The translations under genes were made by a program, and so were the position numbers. The notes beneath the pieces are model-generated. The model did no database searches, was not told the DNA's origin, and saw nothing but the letters and a program-made list of their open reading frames with translations. Shown in pieces: positions 16,019-24,486 of a stretch of DNA of 64,000 nucleotides (positions within the stretch are counted from its first letter, which is position 1; every line of letters starts with the position of its first letter). Origin of the DNA: Lawsonibacter hominis (lineage in GTDB: Bacteria > Bacillota > Clostridia > Oscillospirales > Oscillospiraceae); the NCBI RefSeq assembly GCF_014287895.1, contig NZ_JACOPP010000003.1, positions 171,563 through 235,562 of the forward strand. Direction: 5' to 3'.

Positions 16019-16960
16019 ATGGCAAAATACACAGCGAAGCGAGTAGTGATGGCGCTGTTGACGCTGCTGGTGGTGGCCTGCATTACCTTTTTCCTGATGA
16101 ACGCCATACCGGGGAACCCGTGGCTGTCGGAGAAGACGCCGTCCCAGGCGACGATCGACGCGCTGAACGCGAAGTATGGGCTGGACCAGCCGCTGATCGT
16201 GCAGCTGGGAAAGTACCTGGGGAACCTGCTGCAGGGGGACTTCGGGGTGTCGATCAAAATGCAGAAGAACCGCCCGGTCCTGGACATCATCCTGGAGATG
16301 TTCCCGGTTTCGGCGAAGGTGGGCATCGTGGCCATCTGCTGGGCGGTGGTGGTCGGGGTGCCGTTGGGCTGCCTGGCCGCCTATAAGCGGGGGACTTGGG
16401 TGGACAGCCTTTTGCGGGTGGTGTGCACCATCGGCATCTCAATGCCGGGCTTCGTGGTGGCGACGATCCTGCTGCATACGCTGTGCGGCGGGATCGAGGG
16501 GCTCAAGATTTTCCCGACGATCTTTGACGGGACGCTGAAGAGCTATGTGCTGCCCTGCGCGGCGCTTGGGTTCTATCCCATGTGCTACCTGTCCCGGCAG
16601 ACCCGGACGGCCATGCTGGACTCCATCAACCAGGAGTACATCAAGACGGCGCGGGCCAAGGGGCTGAAGAACAAGAAGATTATTTTCAAGCACGCCCTGC
16701 GCAACGCCCTCATCCCGGTCATCACCTACCTGGGCCCCCAGATCGCCTTTACCCTGTGCGGCGGGCTGGTGGTGGAGAAGGTGTTCTCCATCCCCGGTCT
16801 GGGGCGCTATTTCATCCAGTCCATCCAGAACCGGGATTACCCCGTGATCATGGGGACGACCATCTTCCTGGCGGCGTTCATCATCGTGATGAACCTGCTG
16901 GTGGATCTGGCGTACAAACTGGTGGACCCGCGGATCAATCTTTCGAAGGGAGGGAACTGA
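16019..16960 (+). CDS. oppB: Oligopeptide ABC transporter permease OppB
   Basis: 313 residues, six membrane helices, the standard DppB/OppB length. The N-terminal MAKYTAKRVVMALLTLLVVA helix and the GDFGVSI segment are typical, and the cytoplasmic coupling loop reads RTARAKGLKNKKIIFKHALRN-like (EYIKTARAKGL, then HALRNALIP). It pairs with OppC to form the peptide channel. AGGAAG precedes ATG 16019. First gene of oppB-C-D-F-A; the next gene starts three bases after its stop. Confidence 0.92.
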   Translation: MAKYTAKRVVMALLTLLVVACITFFLMNAIPGNPWLSEKTPSQATIDALNAKYGLDQPLIVQLGKYLGNLLQGDFGVSIKMQKNRPVLDIILEMFPVSAKVGIVAICWAVVVGVPLGCLAAYKRGTWVDSLLRVVCTIGISMPGFVVATILLHTLCGGIEGLKIFPTIFDGTLKSYVLPCAALGFYPMCYLSRQTRTAMLDSINQEYIKTARAKGLKNKKIIFKHALRNALIPVITYLGPQIAFTLCGGLVVEKVFSIPGLGRYFIQSIQNRDYPVIMGTTIFLAAFIIVMNLLVDLAYKLVDPRINLSKGGN

Positions 16961-16963
16961 CCG

Positions 16964-18307
16964 ATGGCCGAACACAAGCGGAAAAAGACCTTCGGCTCCC
17001 TCCAGCCGGATATCGAGGACATCCTGTCGTGGAACGAGCTGCCCGGCGACGCCTTCGAGGCGGCAACCACCGAGGAGCGGGAGAACTTTATTCAGGACCG
17101 GAAGAGCGTGTCCTATTGGGCGGACGCCTGGCGGCGGCTGCGGAAGAACACAGTGGCCATGGTGGCTTTGTGCATCGTGGTGATCATCGCCCTGTTTGCA
17201 TTCATCGGCCCGATGGTGGTTCCGTACACCTACAAGCAGCAGGTGCGCGGCTCCGAGTCGCTGCATCCGTGGCACTACAGCCTGGAAGACCAGAAGCGGA
17301 TCAGCGATTACCTGGAGGAGCACAACGGCGCGGGCAAGCTGACCCCGGACGAGGCGGTGGAGAAGGCCCGCGCGGAAGCGGCGGCGGCGGGCAAGACCCT
17401 CTCCCGTGTGGAGGAGGCCAAGATCCGCGCTCAGGCCAATGTGAGCCAGGGGCAGACCGCCGAGGAGGTCACCCAGGCCGACGCCGTGAAGGCGCTGGGC
17501 ATCCAGTCCAAGCCGTTCGGCTACTCGATGCAGGAACTGCAGCGCAAGGCCGCCGGGGAGGACGTGTTCCCCCACGTGTTCGGCACCGACGAGCAGGGGC
17601 GTGACATCATGGTGCGTGTGATGGTGGGCGCCCGGGTGTCCATTATCGTAGGCGTGTGCGCGGCCCTGCTGGTGCTGGTGATCGGCGCGCTGTACGGCTC
17701 CATCTCCGGCTACTGCGGCGGCATGGTGGACACGGTCATGCAGCGGATCGTGGAGCTGATCTACTCCATACCGGAGATGCTGATCATCCTGCTGCTCTCG
17801 GCCACGCTGAAGCCGGCGCTGGAACAGTTCCAGAACTCCGGCAACGGGCCGCTGCAGAACCTGGTGACCATCCTGGGTCCCAATATTATCGCCATGTTCA
17901 TCGCCTTCGGGCTGTTGTACTGGGTGACCATGTCCCGCATCATCCGCGGGCAGATCCTCCAGCTCAAGCAGCAGGAGTACGTGACGGCGGCCCGGGCGCT
18001 GGGGGCGAAGGGCGGGCGCATCATCAAGCGCCACCTGCTGCCCAACTGCGTGGGCCAGATCGTCACCACCACGTTCCTGCAGATCCCGTCCGCCATCTTC
18101 CTGGAGTCATTCCTGTCCTTCGTGGGCGTGGGCGTGTCCGCGCCCCTGACCAGCCTGGGCTCCATGTGCTCCGAGGCCCTGAGCGGTCTGACCACCTATC
18201 CCTATCGCCTGTTTATCCCGGCGGCCATCCTGAGCCTGCTGATCCTGTGCCTGAATCTGTTCGGCGACGGTCTGCGGGACGCGCTGGACCCCCGGCTGAA
18301 GAAATAA
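16964..18307 (+). CDS. oppC: Oligopeptide ABC transporter permease OppC, with extracellular insertion
   Basis: 447 residues, about 100 longer than usual OppC. Residues 1-60 are a hydrophilic cytoplasmic tail, the first membrane helix is at 63-88, and the normal OppC_N/HVFGTDEQGRD junction appears only at 204-213. The 110 residues between form a charged, alanine-rich helical insert (for example DEAVEKARAEAAAAGKTLSR) facing outside. The permease domain with the EYVTAARALGAKG coupling loop follows. GAAGGGAGGG precedes ATG 16964. The insert may contact the lipoprotein OppA or the cell wall; this is inference. Confidence 0.9.
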   Translation: MAEHKRKKTFGSLQPDIEDILSWNELPGDAFEAATTEERENFIQDRKSVSYWADAWRRLRKNTVAMVALCIVVIIALFAFIGPMVVPYTYKQQVRGSESLHPWHYSLEDQKRISDYLEEHNGAGKLTPDEAVEKARAEAAAAGKTLSRVEEAKIRAQANVSQGQTAEEVTQADAVKALGIQSKPFGYSMQELQRKAAGEDVFPHVFGTDEQGRDIMVRVMVGARVSIIVGVCAALLVLVIGALYGSISGYCGGMVDTVMQRIVELIYSIPEMLIILLLSATLKPALEQFQNSGNGPLQNLVTILGPNIIAMFIAFGLLYWVTMSRIIRGQILQLKQQEYVTAARALGAKGGRIIKRHLLPNCVGQIVTTTFLQIPSAIFLESFLSFVGVGVSAPLTSLGSMCSEALSGLTTYPYRLFIPAAILSLLILCLNLFGDGLRDALDPRLKK

Positions 18308-18326
18308 GAAAGGAGGAGACAAACCT

Positions 18327-19367
18327 ATGGACCATACGGAAAAGAACGGCAAGCTGCTGGAAGTCAAGGATCTGCACGTCTCCTTCTTCACCCCCGCGGG
18401 CGAAGTCAAGGCCGTGGGCGGCATCAGCTATGATCTGAATTACGGCGAGGTCATGGGCATCGTGGGAGAGTCCGGCTCCGGCAAGAGCGTGGAAGCCTAC
18501 TCCATCATCGGGCTGCTGCAGTCCCCGGGCAAGGTCATCGGGGGGTCCATCACCTTTGAGGGGGAGGACGTGCTGGCCAAGAGCAAGGAGGAGATGATCG
18601 CCTTCCGCGGCAGCAAGGTGGCCATGATCTTCCAGAACCCCATGACCTGCCTCAACCCCGTATACACCATCGGCAACCAGCTGATCGAGGCCCTGAAGGC
18701 CCACGACAAGGGCGTCTCCAAGGAGGCGGCGGCCAAGCGGGCCATGGAGATGCTGGAGCTGGTGGGCATCAACAACGTGGAAAAGCGGATGAAGCAGTAC
18801 CCCCATGAGCTTTCCGGCGGTATGCGGCAGCGGGTGATGATCGCCATGGGGCTGATCTGCCACCCTCAGCTGCTGATCGCGGACGAGCCGACCACGGCGC
18901 TGGACGTGACCATCCAGGCCCAGATCCTGGAACTGATGAAGGACCTGCAGAAGAAGACCCATATGGGCATCATCTTTATTACCCACAACCTGGGCGTGGT
19001 GGCGGAGATCTGCGACAAGGTGTCGGTCATGTACGCGGGGAAGATGGTGGAGCAGGGGCCGGTGGACGATATCTTCTATCAGCCCGGTCACCCCTACACG
19101 ATGGGACTGCTGCGCTCCATGCCGCGGGTGGACGCGGAGAGCTACGAGCGGCTGATCCCCATTGAGGGCACTCCCGTGGACATGCTCAACCCGCCCGAGG
19201 GCTGCCCCTTCGCGCCCCGGTGCGAGCACGCCATGAAGATCTGCCTGCAGAAGATGCCGCCCTATGTGGAGCTGGGCAACCAGCACCGCTCGGCCTGCTG
19301 GCTGCGGGTACAGGAGCAGCTGGAGCGGGAAAAGGGGGAGAAGAAGGAGGTGGACGGCCGTGAGTGA
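18327..19367 (+). CDS. oppD: Oligopeptide ABC transporter ATPase OppD
   Basis: 346 residues. Walker A GESGSGKS, Q loop at MIFQNPMTCLNP, signature LSGGMRQR, Walker B LLIADEPTTALDV, and the C-terminal oligopeptide-transporter region with CPFAPRCEHAMKICL, which in related proteins binds a [4Fe-4S] cluster through such cysteines. It hydrolyses ATP for peptide import with OppF. AAGGAGG precedes ATG 18327; its end overlaps the oppF start by eight bases, so translation is coupled. Confidence 0.93.
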   Translation: MDHTEKNGKLLEVKDLHVSFFTPAGEVKAVGGISYDLNYGEVMGIVGESGSGKSVEAYSIIGLLQSPGKVIGGSITFEGEDVLAKSKEEMIAFRGSKVAMIFQNPMTCLNPVYTIGNQLIEALKAHDKGVSKEAAAKRAMEMLELVGINNVEKRMKQYPHELSGGMRQRVMIAMGLICHPQLLIADEPTTALDVTIQAQILELMKDLQKKTHMGIIFITHNLGVVAEICDKVSVMYAGKMVEQGPVDDIFYQPGHPYTMGLLRSMPRVDAESYERLIPIEGTPVDMLNPPEGCPFAPRCEHAMKICLQKMPPYVELGNQHRSACWLRVQEQLEREKGEKKEVDGRE

Positions 19368-20430
19368 GCAAAAAGACATCCTCGTACAGGTCGATCACCT
19401 GAAGAAGTATTTTGGGGTCAAGGGTTTAAAGGGCCCCGGCGTGCAGGCGGTGGAGGACGTGTCCCTGTTCATCCGGCGGGGCGAGACCCTGGGCCTGGTG
19501 GGGGAGTCCGGCTGCGGCAAGACCACGCTGGGCCGGACCATCCTGCAGCTGCATGAGCCTACCTCGGGCCGGATCGTCTATGACGGACAGACCATCTTCG
19601 AGGGGAAGGATCCCTGGCAGCGCAAGAGCGTGCCGGTCCGGGAGAAGGACGGCTCCACCACGAAACGGGAGGAGCTGGTCCAGGTCAAGGTGCCCCGGCC
19701 CAAGCAGGTGAACATGCTGCCCTACCGGCGGAAGATGCAGATCATCTTCCAGGACCCCTCTGCCTCCCTGGACCCCCGCATGACGGTGGGGGAGATCATC
19801 GGCGAGGCGCTGGACATCCACAAGCTGTGCGCTTCCAAGGCGGAGCGCACGGAACGGATCAAGGAGCTGCTGGGGCAGGTGGGACTGAATACCGAGCACG
19901 CCAACCGCTATCCCCATGAGTTTTCCGGAGGCCAGCAGCAGCGGGTGGGCATTGCCCGGGCCCTGGCGGTGAAGCCGGAGTTTATCGTGTGTGACGAGCC
20001 CATCTCGGCGCTGGACGTGTCCATCCAGTCGCAGGTGGTGAACATGCTGGAGGATATGCAGCAGGAGATGGGGCTGACCTATCTGTTCATTGCCCACGAC
20101 CTGAGCGTGGTGCGGCATATCTCCAACCGCATCGGCGTGATGTACCTGGGCACAATGGTGGAGCTGGCGGAGAGCTACGAGCTCAACCGTAACCCGATGC
20201 ATCCCTACACCAAGACGCTGCTGTCCGCAGTGCCTGTGCCCGATCCGGAGGTAAGCCGCTCCCGGCAGCGGATCGTACTGGAGGGCGATATCCCGTCGCC
20301 CATGAATCCGCCTACCGGCTGCCGCTTCCACACCCGCTGTCCCTATGCCACAGAAAAGTGCAGGGAAGCGGTCCCCGAGTTCAAAGAATATGCGCCCGAC
20401 CATTGGGCCGCGTGCCATCTGCTGGGGTAA
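19360..20430 (+). CDS. oppF: Oligopeptide ABC transporter ATPase OppF
   Basis: 356 residues from GTG 19360, which has AAGGAGG nine bases before; the frame is open further upstream inside oppD but without a ribosome site. Walker A GESGCGKTT, signature FSGGQQQR, Walker B FIVCDEPISALDV and C-terminal CRFHTRCPYATEKC. Between Walker A and the Q loop there is a roughly 30-residue polar insert (EKDGSTTKREELVQVKVPRP). The last 13 codons plus stop are repeated 220 bp downstream as noncoding DNA. Confidence 0.93.
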   Translation: MSEQKDILVQVDHLKKYFGVKGLKGPGVQAVEDVSLFIRRGETLGLVGESGCGKTTLGRTILQLHEPTSGRIVYDGQTIFEGKDPWQRKSVPVREKDGSTTKREELVQVKVPRPKQVNMLPYRRKMQIIFQDPSASLDPRMTVGEIIGEALDIHKLCASKAERTERIKELLGQVGLNTEHANRYPHEFSGGQQQRVGIARALAVKPEFIVCDEPISALDVSIQSQVVNMLEDMQQEMGLTYLFIAHDLSVVRHISNRIGVMYLGTMVELAESYELNRNPMHPYTKTLLSAVPVPDPEVSRSRQRIVLEGDIPSPMNPPTGCRFHTRCPYATEKCREAVPEFKEYAPDHWAACHLLG

Positions 20431-20658
20431 GGGGCGCATATTCTTCGGCCGGCAGGGCCGGCCCGCCGCGTGGGCGGCGTCCAAGCGGTTTGGCCGCATG
20501 GCCAAACCCTTGCCGCAGGGCCAAACCCTTGCCGCAGGGCGGATCGATTCCGCCCGAGGAAGCGCGGTAAAGGCGGGGCCCCCGCGGGGCGCGGCCCCGC
20601 GGGGGGCATATGCGCCCGGCCATTGGGCCGCGTGCCATCTGCCGGGGTAAGGAGCGCA
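20388..20658 (+). repeat. 51-bp direct repeat of the oppF 3' end with structured spacer
   Basis: 20388-20438 (end of oppF, stop and eight bases beyond) recurs at 20608-20658 with three mismatches. The second copy still reads YAPGHWAACHLPG plus stop but is attached to nothing. The spacer holds two tandem copies of a 19-base unit (20501-20519 and 20520-20538, GCCAAACCCTTGCCGCAGG) and a hairpin GGTTTGGCC/GGCCAAACC at 20487-20508, then a very GC-rich palindromic stretch near 20575-20605. No gene is present between 20431 and 20890. Confidence 0.85.
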
Positions 20659-20740
20659 CGGAAGGCCACGCCCGGCGCAGGCGGCAGGAAAAGGATCTGG
20701 ATTTTTGTTCAAATTTATGTAACAAATTTGAAACAATTGC

Positions 20741-20770
20741 TTTACACTCCGCTGAGCTCTATGATATAAT
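20741..20770 (+). promoter_or_regulatory. Promoter of oppA
   Basis: TTTACA, 18 bases, TATAAT with an extended TGA. It gives oppA its own transcript apart from oppBCDF. Confidence 0.78.
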
Positions 20771-20781
20771 CGGTTTGTTCC

Positions 20782-20864
20782 AAAAAGGCCATGGCCTTTT
20801 TGCGCCCGCAGAATGCGGGCGCAAAGAAACCCATTGTGTATCGCGCCGTAAGGCGAAATGATAC
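20782..20864 (+). promoter_or_regulatory. Tandem hairpins in the oppA leader
   Basis: A perfect 20-base palindrome at 20782-20801 (AAAAAGGCC mirrored, followed by T residues), a 10-bp stem TGCGCCCGCA/TGCGGGCGCA at 20801-20823, and a weaker hairpin with GTATC/GATAC arms at 20838-20864. The first would lie at the very 5' end of the mRNA and looks like an attenuator or a stabilising cap. Confidence 0.6.
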
Positions 20865-20890
20865 AAAAATGAAAAATGGAGGTCCATATA

Positions 20891-22639
20891 ATGAAAAAGA
20901 CGAAGCTCCTGTCTCTGCTTCTGTCCGTGATCTTTGTGGTTTCTCTGCTGGCCGGCTGCGGCGGCGGCGGGACTGCGGAGACCACCGCGCCGGAGAGCAC
21001 TGCTCCGGAGACCACCGCTCCCGAAACCACCGCTCCTTCCGACGGCGCGTATGAGATCACTCTGAACATCGCGTCCGAGCCCCAGTCCATCGACCCCGCC
21101 CTGAACTCCGCCGTGGACGGCGCCATCATGCTGGGCCACATGTTCGAGGGCCTGATGAAGTGGGAGGACTCCGGCGTGGAGGCCAACGGCTCCGACGGTA
21201 CGGCCAACAATGCCGCGCTGACCTATGGCCAGGCCGCCAGCTATGAAAAGGCTGAGAACGCCGACGGCACCGTCACCTACACCTTTACGCTGCGTGACGA
21301 CGCCATGTGGTCGGACGGCCAGCCCGTCACCGCCCAGGACTTTGTGTACTCCTGGCAGCGCCTGGTCACCCCCGAGACCGCCGCTGACTACAACTACATG
21401 ATCGACTGCGTCGTGAACGCCAATGAGATCATGGCCGGCGAGAAGGAGCCCTCCGAGCTGGGCGTTTCCGCCCCCGACGAGCACACCTTCGTGGTGACGC
21501 TGGTGAACGATCTGCCCTACTTTACCGAGATCTGCGCCTTCCCCGCCACCTTCCCCGTGCGTCAGGACATGATCGAGGCCGCCGGCGACCAGTGGACCTT
21601 CGATACCGCTACCTACCTGTCCAACGGCCCCTACACCATGACCGCCTGGAACCACAACTCCGAGATCATCATGGAGCCCAACCAGTATTACTATGACGTG
21701 GCCAACCTGGGCCCCGACAAGATCACCTTTAAGCTGATGGACGACCAGAACGCCATGCTGTCCGGCTTCAACTCCGGCGAGCTGGACTTCATCGAGGATG
21801 TGCCTCAGGCTGAAATCGCCGGCCTGATCGCCTCCGGCGACCTGAAGATCGTGGACTACATCGGCACCTACTATGTCTGCTACCAGACCCAGAAGGCCCC
21901 CTTCGACAATCCCAAGGTCCGTCAGGCCTTCACTCTGGCCGTTGACCGCACCTACATCGTCAACCAGGTGACCCAGTCCGGCCAGGTCGAGGCCGGCGGC
22001 TTCGTGCCCGCGGGCGTGTATGACGCCGAGGGCGCTTCCGGCGCGGACTTCCGCACCAACGGCGGCGACTACTACGCGCCCACCGACGCCGACTACGAGG
22101 CCAACTGCGAGCTGGCCCGCCAGCTGCTGGCCGAGGCCGGCTATCCCAACGGCGAGGGCTTCCCGGTGGTCGAGTACCTGTACAACACCTCCGACGCCCA
22201 CAAGGCCGTGGCTGAGGCCCTGCAGTACATGTGGGAGACCGAGCTGGGCGTGACCGTGACGCTGAACAACCAGGAGTGGGCCGTGTTCCTGCAGACCCGT
22301 AAGGACGGCGACTACTCCATCGCCCGCAACGGCTGGATCGCCGACTACAACGATCCCATGTCCTTCCTGGATATGTGGCTCACCGGCGGCGGCAACAACG
22401 ACGCTCAGTACGTCAACCCCGAGTACGACGCGCTGATCCAGGCCGCCAAGTCCACCACCGATCCTGCCGAGCGCATGCAGGCCATGCATGACGCCGAGGA
22501 CATCATCATCGGCCAGGACTGGGCCCTTAACCCCCTGTACTTCTACACCCAGAAGTACATGATCTCCGACCGTATCAACGGCATGTACTACACCCCCCTG
22601 GGCTACTTCTTCTTTACCTACGCCCAGCCCAACGCCTAA
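20891..22639 (+). CDS. oppA: Peptide-binding lipoprotein OppA
   Basis: 582 residues. Signal peptide with lipobox LLAGC (cysteine near residue 22), then a Thr/Pro/Glu-rich linker (TTAPESTAPETTAPETTAPS) and a cluster-C binding protein (SBP_bac_5): SEPQSIDPALNSAVDGAIML, and the late NGWIADYNDPMSFLDMW. Anchored outside, it delivers oligopeptides to OppBCDF. ATG 20891 follows TGGAGG by eight bases; an upstream ATG at 20876 lacks a ribosome site. It lies after oppF but has its own promoter. Confidence 0.93.
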   Translation: MKKTKLLSLLLSVIFVVSLLAGCGGGGTAETTAPESTAPETTAPETTAPSDGAYEITLNIASEPQSIDPALNSAVDGAIMLGHMFEGLMKWEDSGVEANGSDGTANNAALTYGQAASYEKAENADGTVTYTFTLRDDAMWSDGQPVTAQDFVYSWQRLVTPETAADYNYMIDCVVNANEIMAGEKEPSELGVSAPDEHTFVVTLVNDLPYFTEICAFPATFPVRQDMIEAAGDQWTFDTATYLSNGPYTMTAWNHNSEIIMEPNQYYYDVANLGPDKITFKLMDDQNAMLSGFNSGELDFIEDVPQAEIAGLIASGDLKIVDYIGTYYVCYQTQKAPFDNPKVRQAFTLAVDRTYIVNQVTQSGQVEAGGFVPAGVYDAEGASGADFRTNGGDYYAPTDADYEANCELARQLLAEAGYPNGEGFPVVEYLYNTSDAHKAVAEALQYMWETELGVTVTLNNQEWAVFLQTRKDGDYSIARNGWIADYNDPMSFLDMWLTGGGNNDAQYVNPEYDALIQAAKSTTDPAERMQAMHDAEDIIIGQDWALNPLYFYTQKYMISDRINGMYYTPLGYFFFTYAQPNA

Positions 22640-22650
22640 AACGCAACAGC

Positions 22651-22688
22651 AAAAGGGCGGAGCCGACCGGCTCCGCCCTTTGTTTTTT
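22651..22688 (+). terminator. Terminator of oppA
   Basis: AAAGGGCGGAGCC with GGCTCCGCCCTTT followed by GTTTTTT. Confidence 0.92.
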
Positions 22689-22713
22689 GTCAGCTTTGAC
22701 GAATGAATAAATA

Positions 22714-22741
22714 TTGCATTTATCTGAATATGGTGTATAAT
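22714..22741 (+). promoter_or_regulatory. Promoter of the polar amino-acid ABC operon
   Basis: TTGCAT, 16 bases, TATAAT. Confidence 0.7.
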
Positions 22742-22806
22742 AAGAAACATCCAAACCGGAATGAGGCTATTACATCTGTGGATACCATGAATAGGAGAGA
22801 ATGAAA

Positions 22807-23658
22807 ATGAAGCAGTTTAAGAAGATTGCTGTCCTTGGCCTGGCACTGGCCATGTCCGTCAGCCTGCTGGCCGCCTGCTCCGGCGGTTCCGGCACCGCCG
22901 CCACCCCGGCCCCTGAGACCGCCGCGCCCGAGACCACGGCTCCGGAAACGACCCCCGCCGACGGCCTGGTCACCGTGGAAGCGGGCAAGCTCCACATGTC
23001 TACCAACGCCGCCTTCCCTCCCTATGAGATGGTGAAGGACGACGGCACCTTCGAGGGCATCGACGTGGAGGTGGCTGCCGCGATCGCCGAAAAGCTGGGG
23101 CTGGAGCTGGTCGTGGACGACATGGGCTTTGACGCCGCCCTGCTGGCCGCGCAGAATGGCCAGAGCGACATCGTCATGGCCGGCGTGACCGTCACCGAGG
23201 AGCGCGCGGCCGTCATGGAGTTCTCCGACAGCTACGCCACGGGCGTGCAGGTGGTCATCGTCAAGGAGGGCTCCGATGTGACCATGGACAACCTGGGTGA
23301 GAAGATGATCGGTTGCCAGAAGGCCACCACCGGCTACATCTATGCGTCGGATACTCCTGAGAAGGGCGGCTACGGCGAGGACCACGTCATCGCCTATGAG
23401 ACCGGCGCTCTGGCCGTAGAGGCCCTGAAGAACGGCCAGGTGGACTGTGTCATCATCGACAATGAGCCTGCCAAGGCCTATGTGGCCGCCAATGAGGGCC
23501 TGACCATCCTGGATGGCGAGTGGGTCACCGAGGATTACGCCATCGGCATGAAGAAGGGCAACACCGCCCTGCTGGAGGCCGTGAACAACGCTATGGCCGA
23601 GCTGAAGGCCGACGGCACCTTCCAGACGATCGTGGACAAGTATATTACCACGAAATAA
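22807..23658 (+). CDS. Polar amino-acid-binding lipoprotein
   Basis: 283 residues. Lipobox LLAAC, a Pro/Glu/Thr linker, then a family-3 (SBP_bac_3) domain: LHMSTNAAFPPYEMVKDDGT, FEGIDVEVAAAIAEKLG, and VTEERAAVMEFSDSY. Such proteins bind glutamine, cystine, arginine or similar; the ligand cannot be set by eye. ATG 22807 is nine bases from AGGAG, while ATG 22801 would be only three. Followed by its permease and ATPase after a hairpin. Confidence 0.92.
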   Translation: MKQFKKIAVLGLALAMSVSLLAACSGGSGTAATPAPETAAPETTAPETTPADGLVTVEAGKLHMSTNAAFPPYEMVKDDGTFEGIDVEVAAAIAEKLGLELVVDDMGFDAALLAAQNGQSDIVMAGVTVTEERAAVMEFSDSYATGVQVVIVKEGSDVTMDNLGEKMIGCQKATTGYIYASDTPEKGGYGEDHVIAYETGALAVEALKNGQVDCVIIDNEPAKAYVAANEGLTILDGEWVTEDYAIGMKKGNTALLEAVNNAMAELKADGTFQTIVDKYITTK

Positions 23659-23671
23659 GGGTGAGCATTGA

Positions 23672-23710
23672 GGCGGCGACTCCCGGGCTGCGTTCCGGGA
23701 GCCGCCTTTC
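23672..23710 (+). other. Intercistronic hairpin after the binding-protein gene
   Basis: GGCGGCGACTCCCGG pairs with CCGGGAGCCGCC, followed by only three T residues. It probably reduces readthrough or protects the 3' end of the binding-protein message so that this protein exceeds the membrane parts. Confidence 0.65.
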
Positions 23711-23754
23711 TCGCTGTCCGCCCCAACGGTTGAGGCAAAGAAAGGAGAGAGCCT

Positions 23755-24486
23755 ATGGGTACTCGGCTGATAGAGTTCCTTGACTGGTTCAGTGTGGGCT
23801 TCCACCGGGCCTTCCTCGAAGGGGAGCGCTGGAAGCTGTATCTCAAGGGCATGGGGGTCACGCTGCAGCTCACCATCGCCGCCCTTGTCATCGGTATTGT
23901 GCTGGGCGTGGTGGTGGCCGTCGTCCGTACCGCCCACGACCAGCAGCGGCTGGGCCACCGGAACGTGGTGCTGGGTATTTTAAACGGTGTGTGCAAGGTG
24001 TATACCACCATCATCCGGGGCACGCCCATGATGGTCCAGCTGCTCATCTGGGGCTTCGTCATTTTTAAGACCAGCCGCAACCATACCATGGTTGGGATCC
24101 TGGGCCTTGGCATCAACTCGGGGGCCTACGTGGCCGAGATCGTCCGCGGCGGACTGATGAGCGTGGACATGGGACAGACCGAGGCGGGCCGCTCCCTGGG
24201 CCTCAACTACCTGGACACCATGCGTTTTATTGTGATTCCTCAGGCATTCAAGAACATCCTGCCCGCCCTGGGCAACGAGCTGATCACGCTGTTTAAGGAC
24301 ACCTCTCTGGTCTCGGCCATCGGCGGTACGGAGCTGGTCTACTTTGCCGAGGCGGTGGGCGCCAAGACCTATGAGTACATGTTCCCCTACGTGGGCATCG
24401 CCGTGATGTATCTGGTGGTCGTGATGGTCCTGACCTGGCTTCAGGGCAAGCTGGAAAGGAGGCTGCGTCAAAGTGATCGACGTTAA
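23755..24486 (+). CDS. Polar amino-acid ABC transporter permease
   Basis: 243 residues of the HisM/GlnP type with about five membrane helices and the coupling region EAGRSLGLNYLDTMRFIVIPQAFKN. An N-terminal RGTPMMVQLLIWGF stretch is also typical. It forms a homodimeric channel with the ATPase encoded next. AAAGGAG precedes ATG 23755; its end overlaps the ATPase start by 14 bases. Confidence 0.92.
   Translation: MGTRLIEFLDWFSVGFHRAFLEGERWKLYLKGMGVTLQLTIAALVIGIVLGVVVAVVRTAHDQQRLGHRNVVLGILNGVCKVYTTIIRGTPMMVQLLIWGFVIFKTSRNHTMVGILGLGINSGAYVAEIVRGGLMSVDMGQTEAGRSLGLNYLDTMRFIVIPQAFKNILPALGNELITLFKDTSLVSAIGGTELVYFAEAVGAKTYEYMFPYVGIAVMYLVVVMVLTWLQGKLERRLRQSDRR

Noticed and set aside
16439..18034. Long reverse-strand frame over oppB/oppC, and similar long frames opposite oppA, oppD, the M23 gene and the GRE gene
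   Set aside because: All are shadows of GC-rich genes whose forward products have full family motifs; none has a ribosome site.
20431..20890. CRISPR-like array in the repeat-rich spacer after oppF
   Set aside because: There are only two tandem 19-mers and one 51-bp duplication, no regular repeat/spacer pattern and no cas genes.
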